From Parvularculaceae bacterium (GTDB lineage Bacteria; Pseudomonadota; Alphaproteobacteria; Caulobacterales; Parvularculaceae), in NCBI GenBank assembly GCA_028280115.1, contig JANQMJ010000024.1:109693-173692 (forward strand): 64,000 nucleotides of DNA. Direction: 5' to 3'. The translations under genes were made by a program, and so were the position numbers. The notes below the pieces were generated by a model, which saw only the letters and a list, made by a program, of their open reading frames with translations, searched no databases and was not told the origin of the DNA. Position 1 is the first letter of the stretch; each line of letters starts with the position of its first letter. Below, piece by piece: positions 35,075-43,223 of this stretch.

Positions 35075-36157
35075 ATGAGTTCAACCCTCGAAATCGAAGA
35101 CCTCAACGGCGCCAGCGAGTTCGAACACGTCTACCGCGTTCGTTGCAGCGACAGCGGTCTTGATGCATTCATTGCAATTCACTCAACCGTCCTTGGTCCC
35201 GCCTGCGGCGGTTGCCGCGTTTGGTCCTATCCCGAACCGTCCGATGGACAGGCCGATGTTTTGCGCCTCGCACGCGGCATGACGTATAAAAACGCGCTCG
35301 CGGACTTGCGCTTCGGCGGCGGCAAGGCCGTCATACTTGGTCCCATTCCGGAAGAAAAACGCCAGCACATATTCACGCGGTTTGGAAACGCCGTCGAACA
35401 GCTTGGGGGCTCTTATATAACCGCCGAAGATGTCGGCGTTGGCGTCGTCGATATGGAGACGGTCTCAACGGAAACAAATTTTGTCAGCGGTCTTCGCGAT
35501 CGCGGCGCTGGTTGCGGCGGCGATCCCTCCCCTTCGACCGCGCGCGGCGTCCTTCGCGGGATTGAGGCCGCCGCCAAGGAAAAATACGCCCGCAGCGACC
35601 TTGACGGCCTTACCGTCGCCGTCCAGGGGCTCGGCAATGTCGGGCGCAAACTCGCAATATCGTTGCTGGAAAAAGGCGCACGACTGTTCGTGTCCGATAT
35701 CGACAAGGACCGCGCTGAACAATTCTGCCATGGCCGGAATGCGACTTATGTAAAGCCTGAATTTATCTTACTATCCGACGCCCAAGTCATCGCGCCCTGC
35801 GCCCTCGGCCGCGCCATCACCGAAGAGGTAGCCACGACCATGCATGCGGGCGTAATCGCCGGCGCCGCGAACAATCAGCTCGCAACGAATGAGGTCGGGG
35901 AAATTCTCATGAACCGGGGCATTCTTTACGCCCCCGACTATGTTATCAACGCCGGCGGCATCATCATGGCCGAGGCGGAGTATTATAACAACGACAATCA
36001 AGACGGCGTGAACAACAAGATTGATCGTATTATTGATCGCACTCTCGACATATTGTCCCGATCGAAACATGACGGTCGCCCGCCCCATCTTCACGCAAAT
36101 GAATTGGCGCAAGCAATTGTCGAAAGACGCGCTCAAGAAATTGCAGCGGGTGCATAA
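35075..36157 (+). CDS. Leu/Phe/Val-dehydrogenase-family enzyme
   Basis: The 360-aa protein matches branched-chain amino-acid dehydrogenases. The catalytic lysine motif is in 'LRFGGGKAVILG', the first domain shows 'GPACGGCRVWSYP', and the Rossmann NAD site is 'VAVQGLGNVGRKLAISLLEKGARLFVSDID'. 'APCALGRAITEE' and 'GAANNQLAT..VGEILMNRGILYAPDYVINAGGIIMAEAEYY' complete the family. It reversibly deaminates an aliphatic or aromatic amino acid to the keto acid with NAD. AAGGA lies 7 bases before the ATG. It stands alone behind a strong terminator, as cargo inside the element. Confidence 0.92.
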   Translation: MSSTLEIEDLNGASEFEHVYRVRCSDSGLDAFIAIHSTVLGPACGGCRVWSYPEPSDGQADVLRLARGMTYKNALADLRFGGGKAVILGPIPEEKRQHIFTRFGNAVEQLGGSYITAEDVGVGVVDMETVSTETNFVSGLRDRGAGCGGDPSPSTARGVLRGIEAAAKEKYARSDLDGLTVAVQGLGNVGRKLAISLLEKGARLFVSDIDKDRAEQFCHGRNATYVKPEFILLSDAQVIAPCALGRAITEEVATTMHAGVIAGAANNQLATNEVGEILMNRGILYAPDYVINAGGIIMAEAEYYNNDNQDGVNNKIDRIIDRTLDILSRSKHDGRPPHLHANELAQAIVERRAQEIAAGA

Positions 36158-36464
36158 GGGCGATGTGTTTGAGTAGATGCGCCGGCATTGTTTAGACAGA
36201 CCGCGTCTTTTCTAATCAGCGGGCGCCGCTGACGCGGCGGCTTGTTTGGTGATTTCCCCGGTCGGACGGGGACGGTCGGCGCGCCGTTATGGCGCCGGGC
36301 GGCCGTGTCGCAAGGGCTTTGGCTCTTAATCCGTTTACGTTCTTTCTCGTCTCCTACCAAAACCCTTGACGCCCCGTCCTATGACCCGGCGCCAAACGGC
36401 TCCACTCGCCGACCGCCCCCGCCCTCCGGGGAAATTATGCGGAGGCGAGAAGGAGACAGAGCCG
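36158..36464. other. Leader region of ardA; no gene seen
   Basis: This 307-bp gap is GC-rich, with short inverted repeats (for example CCCCG/CGGGG near 36260-36275), and ends with AAGGAG before the ardA start. ardA genes in conjugative elements often have long leaders, sometimes with single-strand promoters active on entry. Nothing here proves that. Confidence 0.3.
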
Positions 36465-37031
36465 ATGACCCCCCAAGATACCGAGAGCCCAACGCAAGAG
36501 CGAACGCCGGACCATGAGACGGCGGAAATTAGAATCTATGTTGCCTGCCTAGCGGCCTACAATAATGCGCGCCTCTATGGACGCTGGATCGACGCGACCC
36601 TTGGCGAAGATCATATCTGGAACGAGGTCCGCGCCATGCTCGCCGCATCGCCGCAACCGGGCGCCGAGGAATGGGCGATACACGATCATGAAGGATTTGA
36701 AGGCGCGCCGATCCACGAATATTCGAGTTTTGAAACGGTCGCCGCGCTGGCCACATTCATCGAGGAACGCGGGGAACTTGGCGGCAAACTGTTGGCGCAT
36801 TTCGGCGGAGAACTATCCGACGCCCAAGCGGCCTTCGAAGATTATGCGGGCGAACACAAGAGCCTCGCGGACTTCGCCGAGGATTTAAATCTCGAATGCG
36901 GCCCCGCCATTCCTAAACGCTTTGAATATTACATCGGCTGGCAAGCGATGGGCCGCGACATGGAAATGTCGGGCGATGTTTTCACCGTTGAGACGGGATT
37001 TGAAGAAGTTCACGTCTTTTGGACGCGTTGA
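36465..37031 (+). CDS. ardA: Antirestriction protein ArdA
   Basis: The 188-residue acidic protein has the ArdA signature 'IYVACLAAYNNARLYGRWIDA' near residue 25, then 'EWAIHDHEGFEGAPIHEYSSFETVAALATFIEE' and 'YYIGWQAMGRDMEMSGDVFTVE'. ArdA mimics bent B-DNA and blocks type I restriction enzymes, protecting incoming conjugative DNA. The start ATG 36465 has AAGGAG about 10 bases upstream and gives the family length plus a short Glu/Thr-rich lead. It ends just before a convergent small gene. Confidence 0.92.
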   Translation: MTPQDTESPTQERTPDHETAEIRIYVACLAAYNNARLYGRWIDATLGEDHIWNEVRAMLAASPQPGAEEWAIHDHEGFEGAPIHEYSSFETVAALATFIEERGELGGKLLAHFGGELSDAQAAFEDYAGEHKSLADFAEDLNLECGPAIPKRFEYYIGWQAMGRDMEMSGDVFTVETGFEEVHVFWTR

Positions 37032-37034
37032 TCC

Positions 37035-37328
37035 CTAAGACTGTAGTTTTTCAAGCTTTGTGGAGACCGCCTCCACTTTTTTGAGACTGGCCTCGAGATC
37101 ATGCGCAAGCGACTTCAAGCCGGCCGCGTCCGACTTGTCTGGCGCGGCCGCAAGCGTTTGAAGCATGTTGTCTACTAAATCAGAAAGACGGTGCGGCGGC
37201 ATAACGCCGCCCGGACTGAACAGTTCCAACTCTTTTGCAGGGTCAAGCGCGTCGCATTCGAGTGCGACATAGCCGCTATGGGTTAGAAAAAGTCGCGTCT
37301 TTGTAAGGTCAACTTGTTTCGACTGCAT
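37035..37328 (-). CDS. Hypothetical protein with C-terminal coiled coil (97 aa)
   Basis: The product begins MQSKQVDLTKTRLFLTHSG, then 'ECDALDPAKELELFSPGGVMPPHRLSDLVDNMLQTL', and ends in a coiled-coil-like helix (LKSLAHDLEASLKKVEAVSTKLEKL). GAGG lies upstream of ATG 37328. It is divergent from the XRE gene at 37440, with several palindromes between them. No family is recognised; it may be partner or target of that regulator. Confidence 0.55.
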   Translation of the reverse strand: MQSKQVDLTKTRLFLTHSGYVALECDALDPAKELELFSPGGVMPPHRLSDLVDNMLQTLAAAPDKSDAAGLKSLAHDLEASLKKVEAVSTKLEKLQS

Positions 37329-37389
37329 GGACGCCTCACTTTCACAAATTTCAACGCGGCATCTCCTTTTACAACGTTGAATTCGAATC

Positions 37390-37437
37390 CCAAATATATT
37401 TGGTAGCTTCTTTGCATTCACACTGTCCACTACAGTG
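37390..37437. promoter_or_regulatory. Palindromic operator candidates between divergent genes
   Basis: CCAAATATATTTGG (37390-37403) is a perfect 14-bp palindrome. CACTGT-CCACT-ACAGTG (37421-37437) is a perfect 6-bp inverted repeat ending 2 bases before the XRE start codon. Both suit binding by a small dimeric regulator controlling the gene pair. Confidence 0.6.
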
Positions 37438-37439
37438 TT

Positions 37440-37661
37440 ATGGATGTTCGCGAAATTGTTGCACGTAATGTTCGAAAGCGACGCGCATATCTCGGCCTGA
37501 CCCAGGACGAGCTTGGCGCCCGCGCGAGCAGCTCCGGCAATTATGTCGGCATGATTGAACGAACCGAAACGTCAATCTCGATTGATATGCTTTCCGATAT
37601 CGCCGACGCGCTTGAGGTAGCGCCCCATCTCCTGCTCGATCCCGATGGGGAGATGGATTAG
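37440..37661 (+). CDS. XRE-family transcriptional regulator (73 aa)
   Basis: The whole protein is one Cro/C1-type helix-turn-helix: 'IVARNVRKRRAYLGLTQDELGARASSSGNYVGMIERTETSISIDMLSDIADALEVAPHLLL'. There is no ribosome-binding site before the ATG at 37440, and an operator palindrome ends 2 bases upstream, so the mRNA may be leaderless. It probably represses itself and the divergent gene at 37035-37328. Confidence 0.85.
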   Translation: MDVREIVARNVRKRRAYLGLTQDELGARASSSGNYVGMIERTETSISIDMLSDIADALEVAPHLLLDPDGEMD

Positions 37662-38085
37662 CGAATGGCGAGCCGTTACAGCACTCCCGCCGTTGCGAAA
37701 CGACCGGCGATATCGCAAATAGCCCAAATTTGTCCGCCTCTGCAGGAGGGTTGTCCTTGAATTCAAATCCGTGCGATTTATTGCGCAAATATCGCGTCAC
37801 CTGATGATCTCGTGCAAGACACTCCAATCTCCCGGCTGAGCTATTTAACCTCAGACGAGCCCTCACCTGCCTAAAACCCCTGCCGAAAACTTTTTTCCCC
37901 GGCTGGTTCTCGCGTGGGCTCGAACTGCCTCCTCGCGCAACAAAAAAGCTTGTCGTTCGGGGTGCTCCACTGGCGTTCCGCCCGCCGTATTGAGAGTTGG
38001 CGGTTTAGGCGGCTCGCGGCCCGTCTTGTCGGTTGGCGTCAGCTCGGGGATTGGCCCCGAGCACGAAAACCAGGACACGTAAATC
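37662..38085. other. 424-bp region without a supported gene
   Basis: A minus-strand frame is open through most of it, but has no family resemblance and overlaps the XRE gene, so I do not call it. A stretch near 37800-37850 on the minus strand has a tRNA-like D-arm (AGCTCAGCCGGGAG) but the stems do not pair. It may hold a decayed fragment. Confidence 0.3.
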
Positions 38086-38409
38086 ATGGCGCAAGCACTA
38101 GGATATGTAACCCGAAGCGACAACGGAAACTTTGAAGGCGTCCTTTCCATGGGTCTCAACAGCCGGATCAAGATTGTTTCAAACGATGCGAAAGATAAAG
38201 AGACGCAACCAGACTTTCGCATTTTCTCGGCCCAACTTGGCGAGATTGGCGGCGGATGGAACCGGGTCGGCAAGACAAGCAATAAACCTTATGTCTCGCT
38301 CACCCTCGCGCATCCGATGATTGGTCCGCGCAAAGTCTATGCAAATCTCGGCAACGCCTCGGAAGGCGCAGACGATGAATTTGCCATCCTTTGGAACCCG
38401 CAGGACTAA
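38086..38409 (+). CDS. DUF736 family protein (first copy)
   Basis: This 107-aa protein has the DUF736 pattern: 'MAQALGYVTRSDNGNFEGVLSM', 'SRIKIVSNDAKDKETQPDFRIFS', 'GEIGGGWNR.G......YVSLTLAHPMIG....YANLG' and 'FAILWNP'. DUF736 proteins are small and found almost only on alphaproteobacterial plasmids and conjugative elements; their function is unknown. It is followed by a strong terminator and is monocistronic. A paralogue lies at the end of the trb operon. Confidence 0.88.
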   Translation: MAQALGYVTRSDNGNFEGVLSMGLNSRIKIVSNDAKDKETQPDFRIFSAQLGEIGGGWNRVGKTSNKPYVSLTLAHPMIGPRKVYANLGNASEGADDEFAILWNPQD

Positions 38410-38433
38410 TTGGTCTAACAATTAAACACTGAC

Positions 38434-38470
38434 GGACCGCCCGAACTAAAAATGTTCGGGCGGTCCTTTT
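38434..38470 (+). terminator. Rho-independent terminator after the DUF736 gene
   Basis: GGACCGCCCGAAC (38434-38446) and GTTCGGGCGGTCC (38454-38466) form a perfect 13-bp stem with a 7-base loop, followed by TTTT. It lies 24 bp after the stop codon. Confidence 0.92.
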
Positions 38471-38604
38471 ATGCGGAATTTGGCCCTATTTTTGCTCACA
38501 TAGTCACATCTTGAGTTTGAATTATTTGGGGAGCCGTTGAGTTTAAACACTCGCTCGATAAGTATCGTTAGACGAGCGCTGTTAATAATTAACGTGACCA
38601 TCGC

Positions 38605-39465
38605 ATGGCTGATTCAGCGCAGAAGAAAACTTCGCAACCATCGTTAGCCAGCGGAGCCCGTGAGATTCCGTCCATGCCAAACGCGGCATGGGCGTGGGAG
38701 TTTCTGCGGCGAAATCCTGACTATGCCCGTGATTTTTGGGCAGCGCGCCGCAAGCCTGATATGGCGATAAAACTGCGCAGCGGCGCGACGCTGTTGCGCC
38801 CGCGGAAACGCCACTTGAACGCAGAGAAGTGGGGCTTGTTGCACTTGGCCGACCCCGCAAAGGACGCATTGAGTGCAGATGTCTTTTGGCGACCGGACGT
38901 CCTCGCCGGCGCGCTCAATATACGCCTTTCCACAGTCCACGAAAACGATAACGGCGATGACAAGGATCACGATATTATCGTCTTGTCGGCGATTAAGTCG
39001 CGGCGCGTCATATTCGACGGGACTGACGGCGTCCGGCATATTTTACTTAATGGCGAGCGCTTCTGCATACAGCTTTGTTGCGAAGGCCCGCTTCCAGTCG
39101 GCGAACAGGCGAGCGTCAAAATCCATATTGACGGCGCGGCACACGCACGGCGCAAGCTTGACTCAGCCGCGCAATTGCTTGCGCTTCATCGATCTGCTGG
39201 CGGCCAATTATCATTAATCGGACGCAACAAGAACGCAGAACCGCTGCAGCGCGCGCTTATCGCGTATGATATCTGGCACGGCGCCGGCAGCAAAAAAGGC
39301 CGCTATCGCCGAATTGCCATAGCAATTTTCGGCGTCGAACGCGTCGTGCAAGACTGGTCACATCCGAGTCGCTGCCTTAAAGATCAGGCCCGCCGCGCAC
39401 GCATCAAAGGCGAAGAATATGTCGCCGGCGGCTACCGAAAGCTGCTCACCAAAAAAGCGATTTAA
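38605..39465 (+). CDS. DUF2285-domain DNA-binding protein of conjugative elements
   Basis: The 286-aa protein has an N-terminal 'AWAWEFLRRNPDYARDFWAA' segment (the transcriptional-regulator-like domain seen in such proteins), a middle beta-rich part with 'FDGTDGVRHILLNGERFCIQL', and a C-terminal DUF2285 helical region ('LQRALIAYDIWHGAGSKKGRYRRIAIAIFGVERVVQDWSHPS..LKDQARRARIKGEEYVAGGYRKLL'). These genes are standard in alphaproteobacterial integrative elements just upstream of the relaxase block. Its role in controlling transfer is presumed. It lies 138 bp before the small HTH gene. Confidence 0.85.
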   Translation: MADSAQKKTSQPSLASGAREIPSMPNAAWAWEFLRRNPDYARDFWAARRKPDMAIKLRSGATLLRPRKRHLNAEKWGLLHLADPAKDALSADVFWRPDVLAGALNIRLSTVHENDNGDDKDHDIIVLSAIKSRRVIFDGTDGVRHILLNGERFCIQLCCEGPLPVGEQASVKIHIDGAAHARRKLDSAAQLLALHRSAGGQLSLIGRNKNAEPLQRALIAYDIWHGAGSKKGRYRRIAIAIFGVERVVQDWSHPSRCLKDQARRARIKGEEYVAGGYRKLLTKKAI

Positions 39466-39603
39466 CTTCATTCCTATGGGTGGCGAAAACAGAACGTCGT
39501 GTTTGCACCACTCTTAAATTACTCAAATTTCCGGCCTTATCTCCCTCACGAGCCGCCCGCATTCCGGTTTGCTCGCACACCGTAGTTTGATGGGAGATCA
39601 GTC

Positions 39604-39843
39604 ATGAGTAACACGCAATCGATACTGCCCGAGAGTCCTTATTTGACCGCTGTGGAGGCCGCTGCCTATTTGCGGCTTGAAGAACGAACGCTCAATAATA
39701 TGCGTTGGCGCAGCGAAGGGCCGGCCTGGCGAAAACATGGTGGCCGCGTGGTCTATCACAAAGAAGAACTGGAAAGATGGTCGCGGGAACGGGACTCCGA
39801 TCCAAATAACCGACCTCCAAAAGGTCCCAAGAAAAAAAGTTGA
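39604..39843 (+). CDS. AlpA/excisionase-type helix-turn-helix protein
   Basis: This 79-residue protein has the HTH_17 pattern: 'YLTAVEAAAYLRLEERTLNNMRWRSEGPAWRKHGGRVVYHKEELERW', followed by a basic Pro/Lys-rich tail. Such small MerR-like proteins serve as excisionases or regulators in mobile elements. GGGAG lies before the ATG. It shares one base of its stop codon with the next start. An excisionase role is possible but it lies 23 kb from the integrase. Confidence 0.8.
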   Translation: MSNTQSILPESPYLTAVEAAAYLRLEERTLNNMRWRSEGPAWRKHGGRVVYHKEELERWSRERDSDPNNRPPKGPKKKS

Positions 39844-40274
39844 TGTCGGCTAAGCGCCTAACCGCTGTCATAATCGCTTACCGCAAAAACCGCCTCAATA
39901 ATCGCCTCATATTCGGCGCGCCAATTGCCACCGTAAGGCGCGGTTGGCGGCGAGAACTCGCGATATTCGAGCCCGGTCAAATATTCGCTTATGAGCGTTG
40001 GCGAGCCGATTGGTACGGCACGCAGGATTGGCGACTGTTTGTCTGCGAAGCCGCCGAACCGGGCGCAACGACACCGGCGCCCGGCGTCATACCGGGCGCC
40101 GATCTCTTACTACATACGAAAGGCGCGGTGCGCACGAAACGCGCCCTCGCCGCAATCGAAATGCTGAAAAAACGAACCCCGCCGCTTGCGTCGATACCGC
40201 CTGCACATTGGCGACGCCTGCATAACGACATCGAAAGCGGCGCATTTGATCTCGATGAATCTGCAATAGGATAA
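39843..40274 (+). CDS. DUF2840 family protein
   Basis: The 143-aa protein matches DUF2840: 'NRLIFGAPIATVRRGWRRELAIFEPGQIFAYERWRADWYGTQDWRLFVCEAAEPGA', then 'PGVIPGADLLLHTKGAVRTKRALAAIEMLKK...P...PPAHWRRLH'. It is always found next to the TraF peptidase and RlxS relaxase in these elements; biochemical role unknown. Its ATG overlaps the stop of the HTH gene (TGATG), and the TraF gene begins 4 bp after its stop. In related elements a parA-like gene often precedes it; here it is missing. Confidence 0.88.
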   Translation: MSAKRLTAVIIAYRKNRLNNRLIFGAPIATVRRGWRRELAIFEPGQIFAYERWRADWYGTQDWRLFVCEAAEPGATTPAPGVIPGADLLLHTKGAVRTKRALAAIEMLKKRTPPLASIPPAHWRRLHNDIESGAFDLDESAIG

Positions 40275-40278
40275 GACA

Positions 40279-40845
40279 ATGGCCTCCAAAAAACTCATTG
40301 TGGGCGCGTCGATAGTAGCGCTTAGCGCAGTTACAGTCGCGAGCATTTTTGCCCCGCCAATTCCGCGATTAATCTACAATAAAAGCGCAAGCGCGCCGCG
40401 CGGATGGTATGAAATCAATCCGAAAGGATTAATAGAACGAGACACAAAAGTCGCAGCGTTTGCGCCGGAAAATGCACGTATCCTCGCCGACAACAGAGGC
40501 TATCTTCCGCATAATATTCCTCTCATCAAAACTGTTTGGGCGACTGCGGGAGATACAATCTGTTCTGAAAACCGCATCATTCGCATGGAGAACCGTCCCG
40601 AATTACATGCGCTGAAAGAAGACAGTTTGGGCCGCACCATGCCGTCATGGCGCGGCTGCATTTCGCTTGGTAACGATGAATATTTCATCATTTCTACTGA
40701 TGTGCAGACCTCTTTCGACAGCCGGTATTTTGGTCCGGTCACAAAAAAAAATGTGCTTGGAACTGCACATTATATGGGAACCACTGGTGAAATTCTAAAA
40801 CATCCGGTCGCAGCCATTGGCAGGGCGCGGGGCGAACGTCAGTGA
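40279..40845 (+). CDS. traF: S26-family conjugative peptidase (TraF-like)
   Basis: The 188-residue product has an N-terminal membrane anchor (IVGASIVALSAVTVASIFA) and S26 signal-peptidase motifs: the catalytic Ser in 'NKSASAPRGWYEI' and the Lys in 'NIPLIKTVWATAGD'. The closing box is 'FDSRYFGPVTKKNVLGTA'. TraF matures the pilin (TrbC here) by cleavage and cyclisation in the RP4 system. It lies between DUF2840 and the relaxase, as in related elements. Confidence 0.88.
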   Translation: MASKKLIVGASIVALSAVTVASIFAPPIPRLIYNKSASAPRGWYEINPKGLIERDTKVAAFAPENARILADNRGYLPHNIPLIKTVWATAGDTICSENRIIRMENRPELHALKEDSLGRTMPSWRGCISLGNDEYFIISTDVQTSFDSRYFGPVTKKNVLGTAHYMGTTGEILKHPVAAIGRARGERQ

Positions 40846-40861
40846 GTGGCGCGGAGTGCAA

Positions 40862-41000
40862 GATAAAAGCGGGGAGCGCCTTCCAGGCGCCTACCCCTTG
40901 TCTGCACATCTCTTGCGGGAGCGCTCCCCTCGCCAGAGGGGGCGCTCCCTTATTGGCCTTGCGGCCACACAGGCCACGCGTTTCAGGGGGTGCTCCCTAC
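40862..41000. other. Candidate origin-of-transfer region with three GGGGGCGCTCCC-type repeats
   Basis: Between traF and the relaxase gene are three copies of a palindromic motif: GGGAGCGCTCCC near 40917, GGGGGCGCTCCC near 40939 and GGGGGTGCTCCC near 40986, plus a GGCC...GGCC hairpin (near 40955-40975). Such repeats just upstream of a relaxase gene are typical of oriT or relaxosome-binding sites. The nick site cannot be placed. Confidence 0.5.
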
Positions 41001-41037
41001 TCGGATTATCACGCTATGTCACAGAAACCGTAACGTA

Positions 41038-42957
41038 ATGTCGGGAAAGCGCCGCGACCAGTTTGAAGTGCGTGTCGGTCGCATACGCGCGCCCAGTGGT
41101 TCAAGAAAAGCGGTTGGCTTCTTTCGAAAGATCAGAAAAGGCGCGCACGGCGTCGCCCGCAGTTCTGGCGGGCGAACTCAAAGGTTCGCGGCGCGATCCG
41201 CGTTTCATCGCCGTGTTGTCGTCAAAGCGTCGATCAAAAGGATGGACGGCGCCGGCGCTCGTGCCTTACGCAGCCATCTCAACTATATCGAACGCACCGG
41301 TACCGGCGAGACTGGCGACCGGGCCCAGCTCTATTCAGAAAACGGCGTTGAGGCAGATAAAGAAAGCTTCATTGCGCGCACCGAAGAAGATCGGCATCAC
41401 TTCCGTTTCATCGTCTCCCCGGAGGACGCAAGCGAACTACAGAGCCTTCGCGACTATACACGCGACCTTGTCCGCGAAATGGAGCGAGATTTGGGGGCCA
41501 AACTCGATTGGATCGCCGCAGATCATTTTGATACCGGACAACCCCACACACACCTTATCATTCGCGGTAAACGCGATGACGGAACTGATCTAGTAATCCC
41601 ACGAGATTACATTGCCCGTGGTTTGCGGGAACGTGCTCAAGCGCTGGTCGAATTGGAACTTGGCCCCGTCTCCGAAATCGAAGGCCGAAATCGCATGGCG
41701 CGCATGGTGACCCAGGAGCGGCTGACGGCGCTTGACCGCAGCTTATTCAAGCGTGCGCAAGATGGCGTTGTCGATCTATCGGAAGCGTACCGAAAACAAT
41801 CGCAATGGAAAGGCCGCCTCGGGCGGGCTCGCCTGCGGTACTTATCGAAGCTCGGATTAGCAGACCCTCTCGGCAATGGTCGCTGGCAAATTGACGGCGC
41901 TGTGAAAGCAACGCTGCAACGCATGGGTGAGCGTGGCGATATCGTTAAGGCGTTGCATGGCGCAATGCGCGAAAACCAAGCTTTTCGCATGATGGACGCA
42001 AATTCGATCTTCGATCCAACCGCTGCGGGCGCCAAACCGATCACGGGCGCGATCCTTTCCAAGGGGGTCGCCGACGACGCCAGTGACCGGGCCTATATCA
42101 TCATCGACAGTCTTGACGGCAAACCTGTCTATGCCAACGTCGGGGGCATCGATCAGTTGCCCGACTACTCAACCGGTCAGATTGTAACGGCGTCGCCGGC
42201 AAATTTGAGCCCACGCCCATCGGATCGCACCATCGCGAAAATCGCTGCCGTTAATGACGGACGTTATAGCGCGGCGCTGCATATGGCCGCCGATGGACGA
42301 GCGCGTCCGGAGTTTATTCAGGCGCATATACGCCGTCTGGAATCCCTACGCCGATCCGGCCATACGGCGCGGGAAGCGGACGGAACATGGAACATTCCCA
42401 AGGACTACCTTTCCTGCGCGGCCGATTTCGAGAAAGATGCGGCGCTCACAAAGCCAACGGAAATAACGACCCATTCGAAGTTACGGCTGCGTCAGATGAC
42501 GACGGCAATAGGCGCGACCTGGCTTGACGAACATCTTCGCGATTCTGACGATGTGCCGAGCGCCCGCGGCTTCGCCATTGAGGTCAATGACGCTCGCAAT
42601 GCGCGACGCCAGTTTTTGGTCCAACACAGCTTTGTGAGGGACGGTCAGCGACGGTTAGCACAATCGACGCTTGATCGCCTTGAATCGCGTGACCTCGCCG
42701 ATGCGGGTCAAGAATTATCGCAGAGTCTGGGCAAAGTTTATCGGCCGACACCAAACAACGGCCGAATAAACGGCGCCTACACTGACGCTATAGATCGACC
42801 GAGTGGACGATATGCGGTCATCGAACGGTCGAAGGATTTTACCCTCGTCCCTTGGCGCGATGTATTGGAGCGAAACCGTGGTAAATTTGTTTCCGGATTG
42901 ATCCGTGGCAACAGAATTAGTTGGAAATTGGATAAAGGGCGTGGGATCACCACATAA
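41038..42957 (+). CDS. rlxS: Relaxase of the RlxS/VirD2-like type (DUF3363)
   Basis: The 639-aa protein has a basic N-terminus, then the relaxase core: 'RVVVKASIKRMDGAGARALRSHLNYIERTGTGETGDRAQLYSENG', 'HHFRFIVSPEDASELQSLRDYTRDLVREMERDLGAKLDWIAADHFDTGQPHTHLIIRGK'. The HxH metal motif (QPHTHLII) and the 'H.DT..PHTH' box are present. The remainder is the DUF3363 domain. It nicks oriT and pilots the strand. The start is ATG 41038. It is the last gene before the CBASS island, which splits it from traG. Confidence 0.92.
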   Translation: MSGKRRDQFEVRVGRIRAPSGSRKAVGFFRKIRKGAHGVARSSGGRTQRFAARSAFHRRVVVKASIKRMDGAGARALRSHLNYIERTGTGETGDRAQLYSENGVEADKESFIARTEEDRHHFRFIVSPEDASELQSLRDYTRDLVREMERDLGAKLDWIAADHFDTGQPHTHLIIRGKRDDGTDLVIPRDYIARGLRERAQALVELELGPVSEIEGRNRMARMVTQERLTALDRSLFKRAQDGVVDLSEAYRKQSQWKGRLGRARLRYLSKLGLADPLGNGRWQIDGAVKATLQRMGERGDIVKALHGAMRENQAFRMMDANSIFDPTAAGAKPITGAILSKGVADDASDRAYIIIDSLDGKPVYANVGGIDQLPDYSTGQIVTASPANLSPRPSDRTIAKIAAVNDGRYSAALHMAADGRARPEFIQAHIRRLESLRRSGHTAREADGTWNIPKDYLSCAADFEKDAALTKPTEITTHSKLRLRQMTTAIGATWLDEHLRDSDDVPSARGFAIEVNDARNARRQFLVQHSFVRDGQRRLAQSTLDRLESRDLADAGQELSQSLGKVYRPTPNNGRINGAYTDAIDRPSGRYAVIERSKDFTLVPWRDVLERNRGKFVSGLIRGNRISWKLDKGRGITT

Positions 42958-43223
42958 TCCTCAAAGCGAACCTTGGTTTATTTGATGTTCAGTCAAGCCA
43001 ATACGGGAAAACAGACATTGCACTACAGCGGCAGCTATTTTTGATGGCGAATATTGGCAATTTATCGATGTTGTCTCAATATGAATGACATAGTCGTTTC
43101 AATGTTCGATTTTGAGGCCGCTCATAACTCAGGTTGGCGACTCGCTGACTAAGTAGTGAGACTAACCTTTGGGTGCTTTCTTGTCGGATAGGTCGTTTTA
43201 CAGATCCGGCGCGGTCTTTGCGT

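Noticed and set aside
37790..37860. tRNA-like stretch on the minus strand (AGCTCAGCCGGGAG, then TTGCAC)
   Set aside because: The D-arm sequence looks right but the D-stem, anticodon stem and T-arm do not pair and no acceptor stem is found.
37438..37866. Minus-strand open frame of 142 codons
   Set aside because: It overlaps the XRE gene, has no ribosome site and resembles no family.
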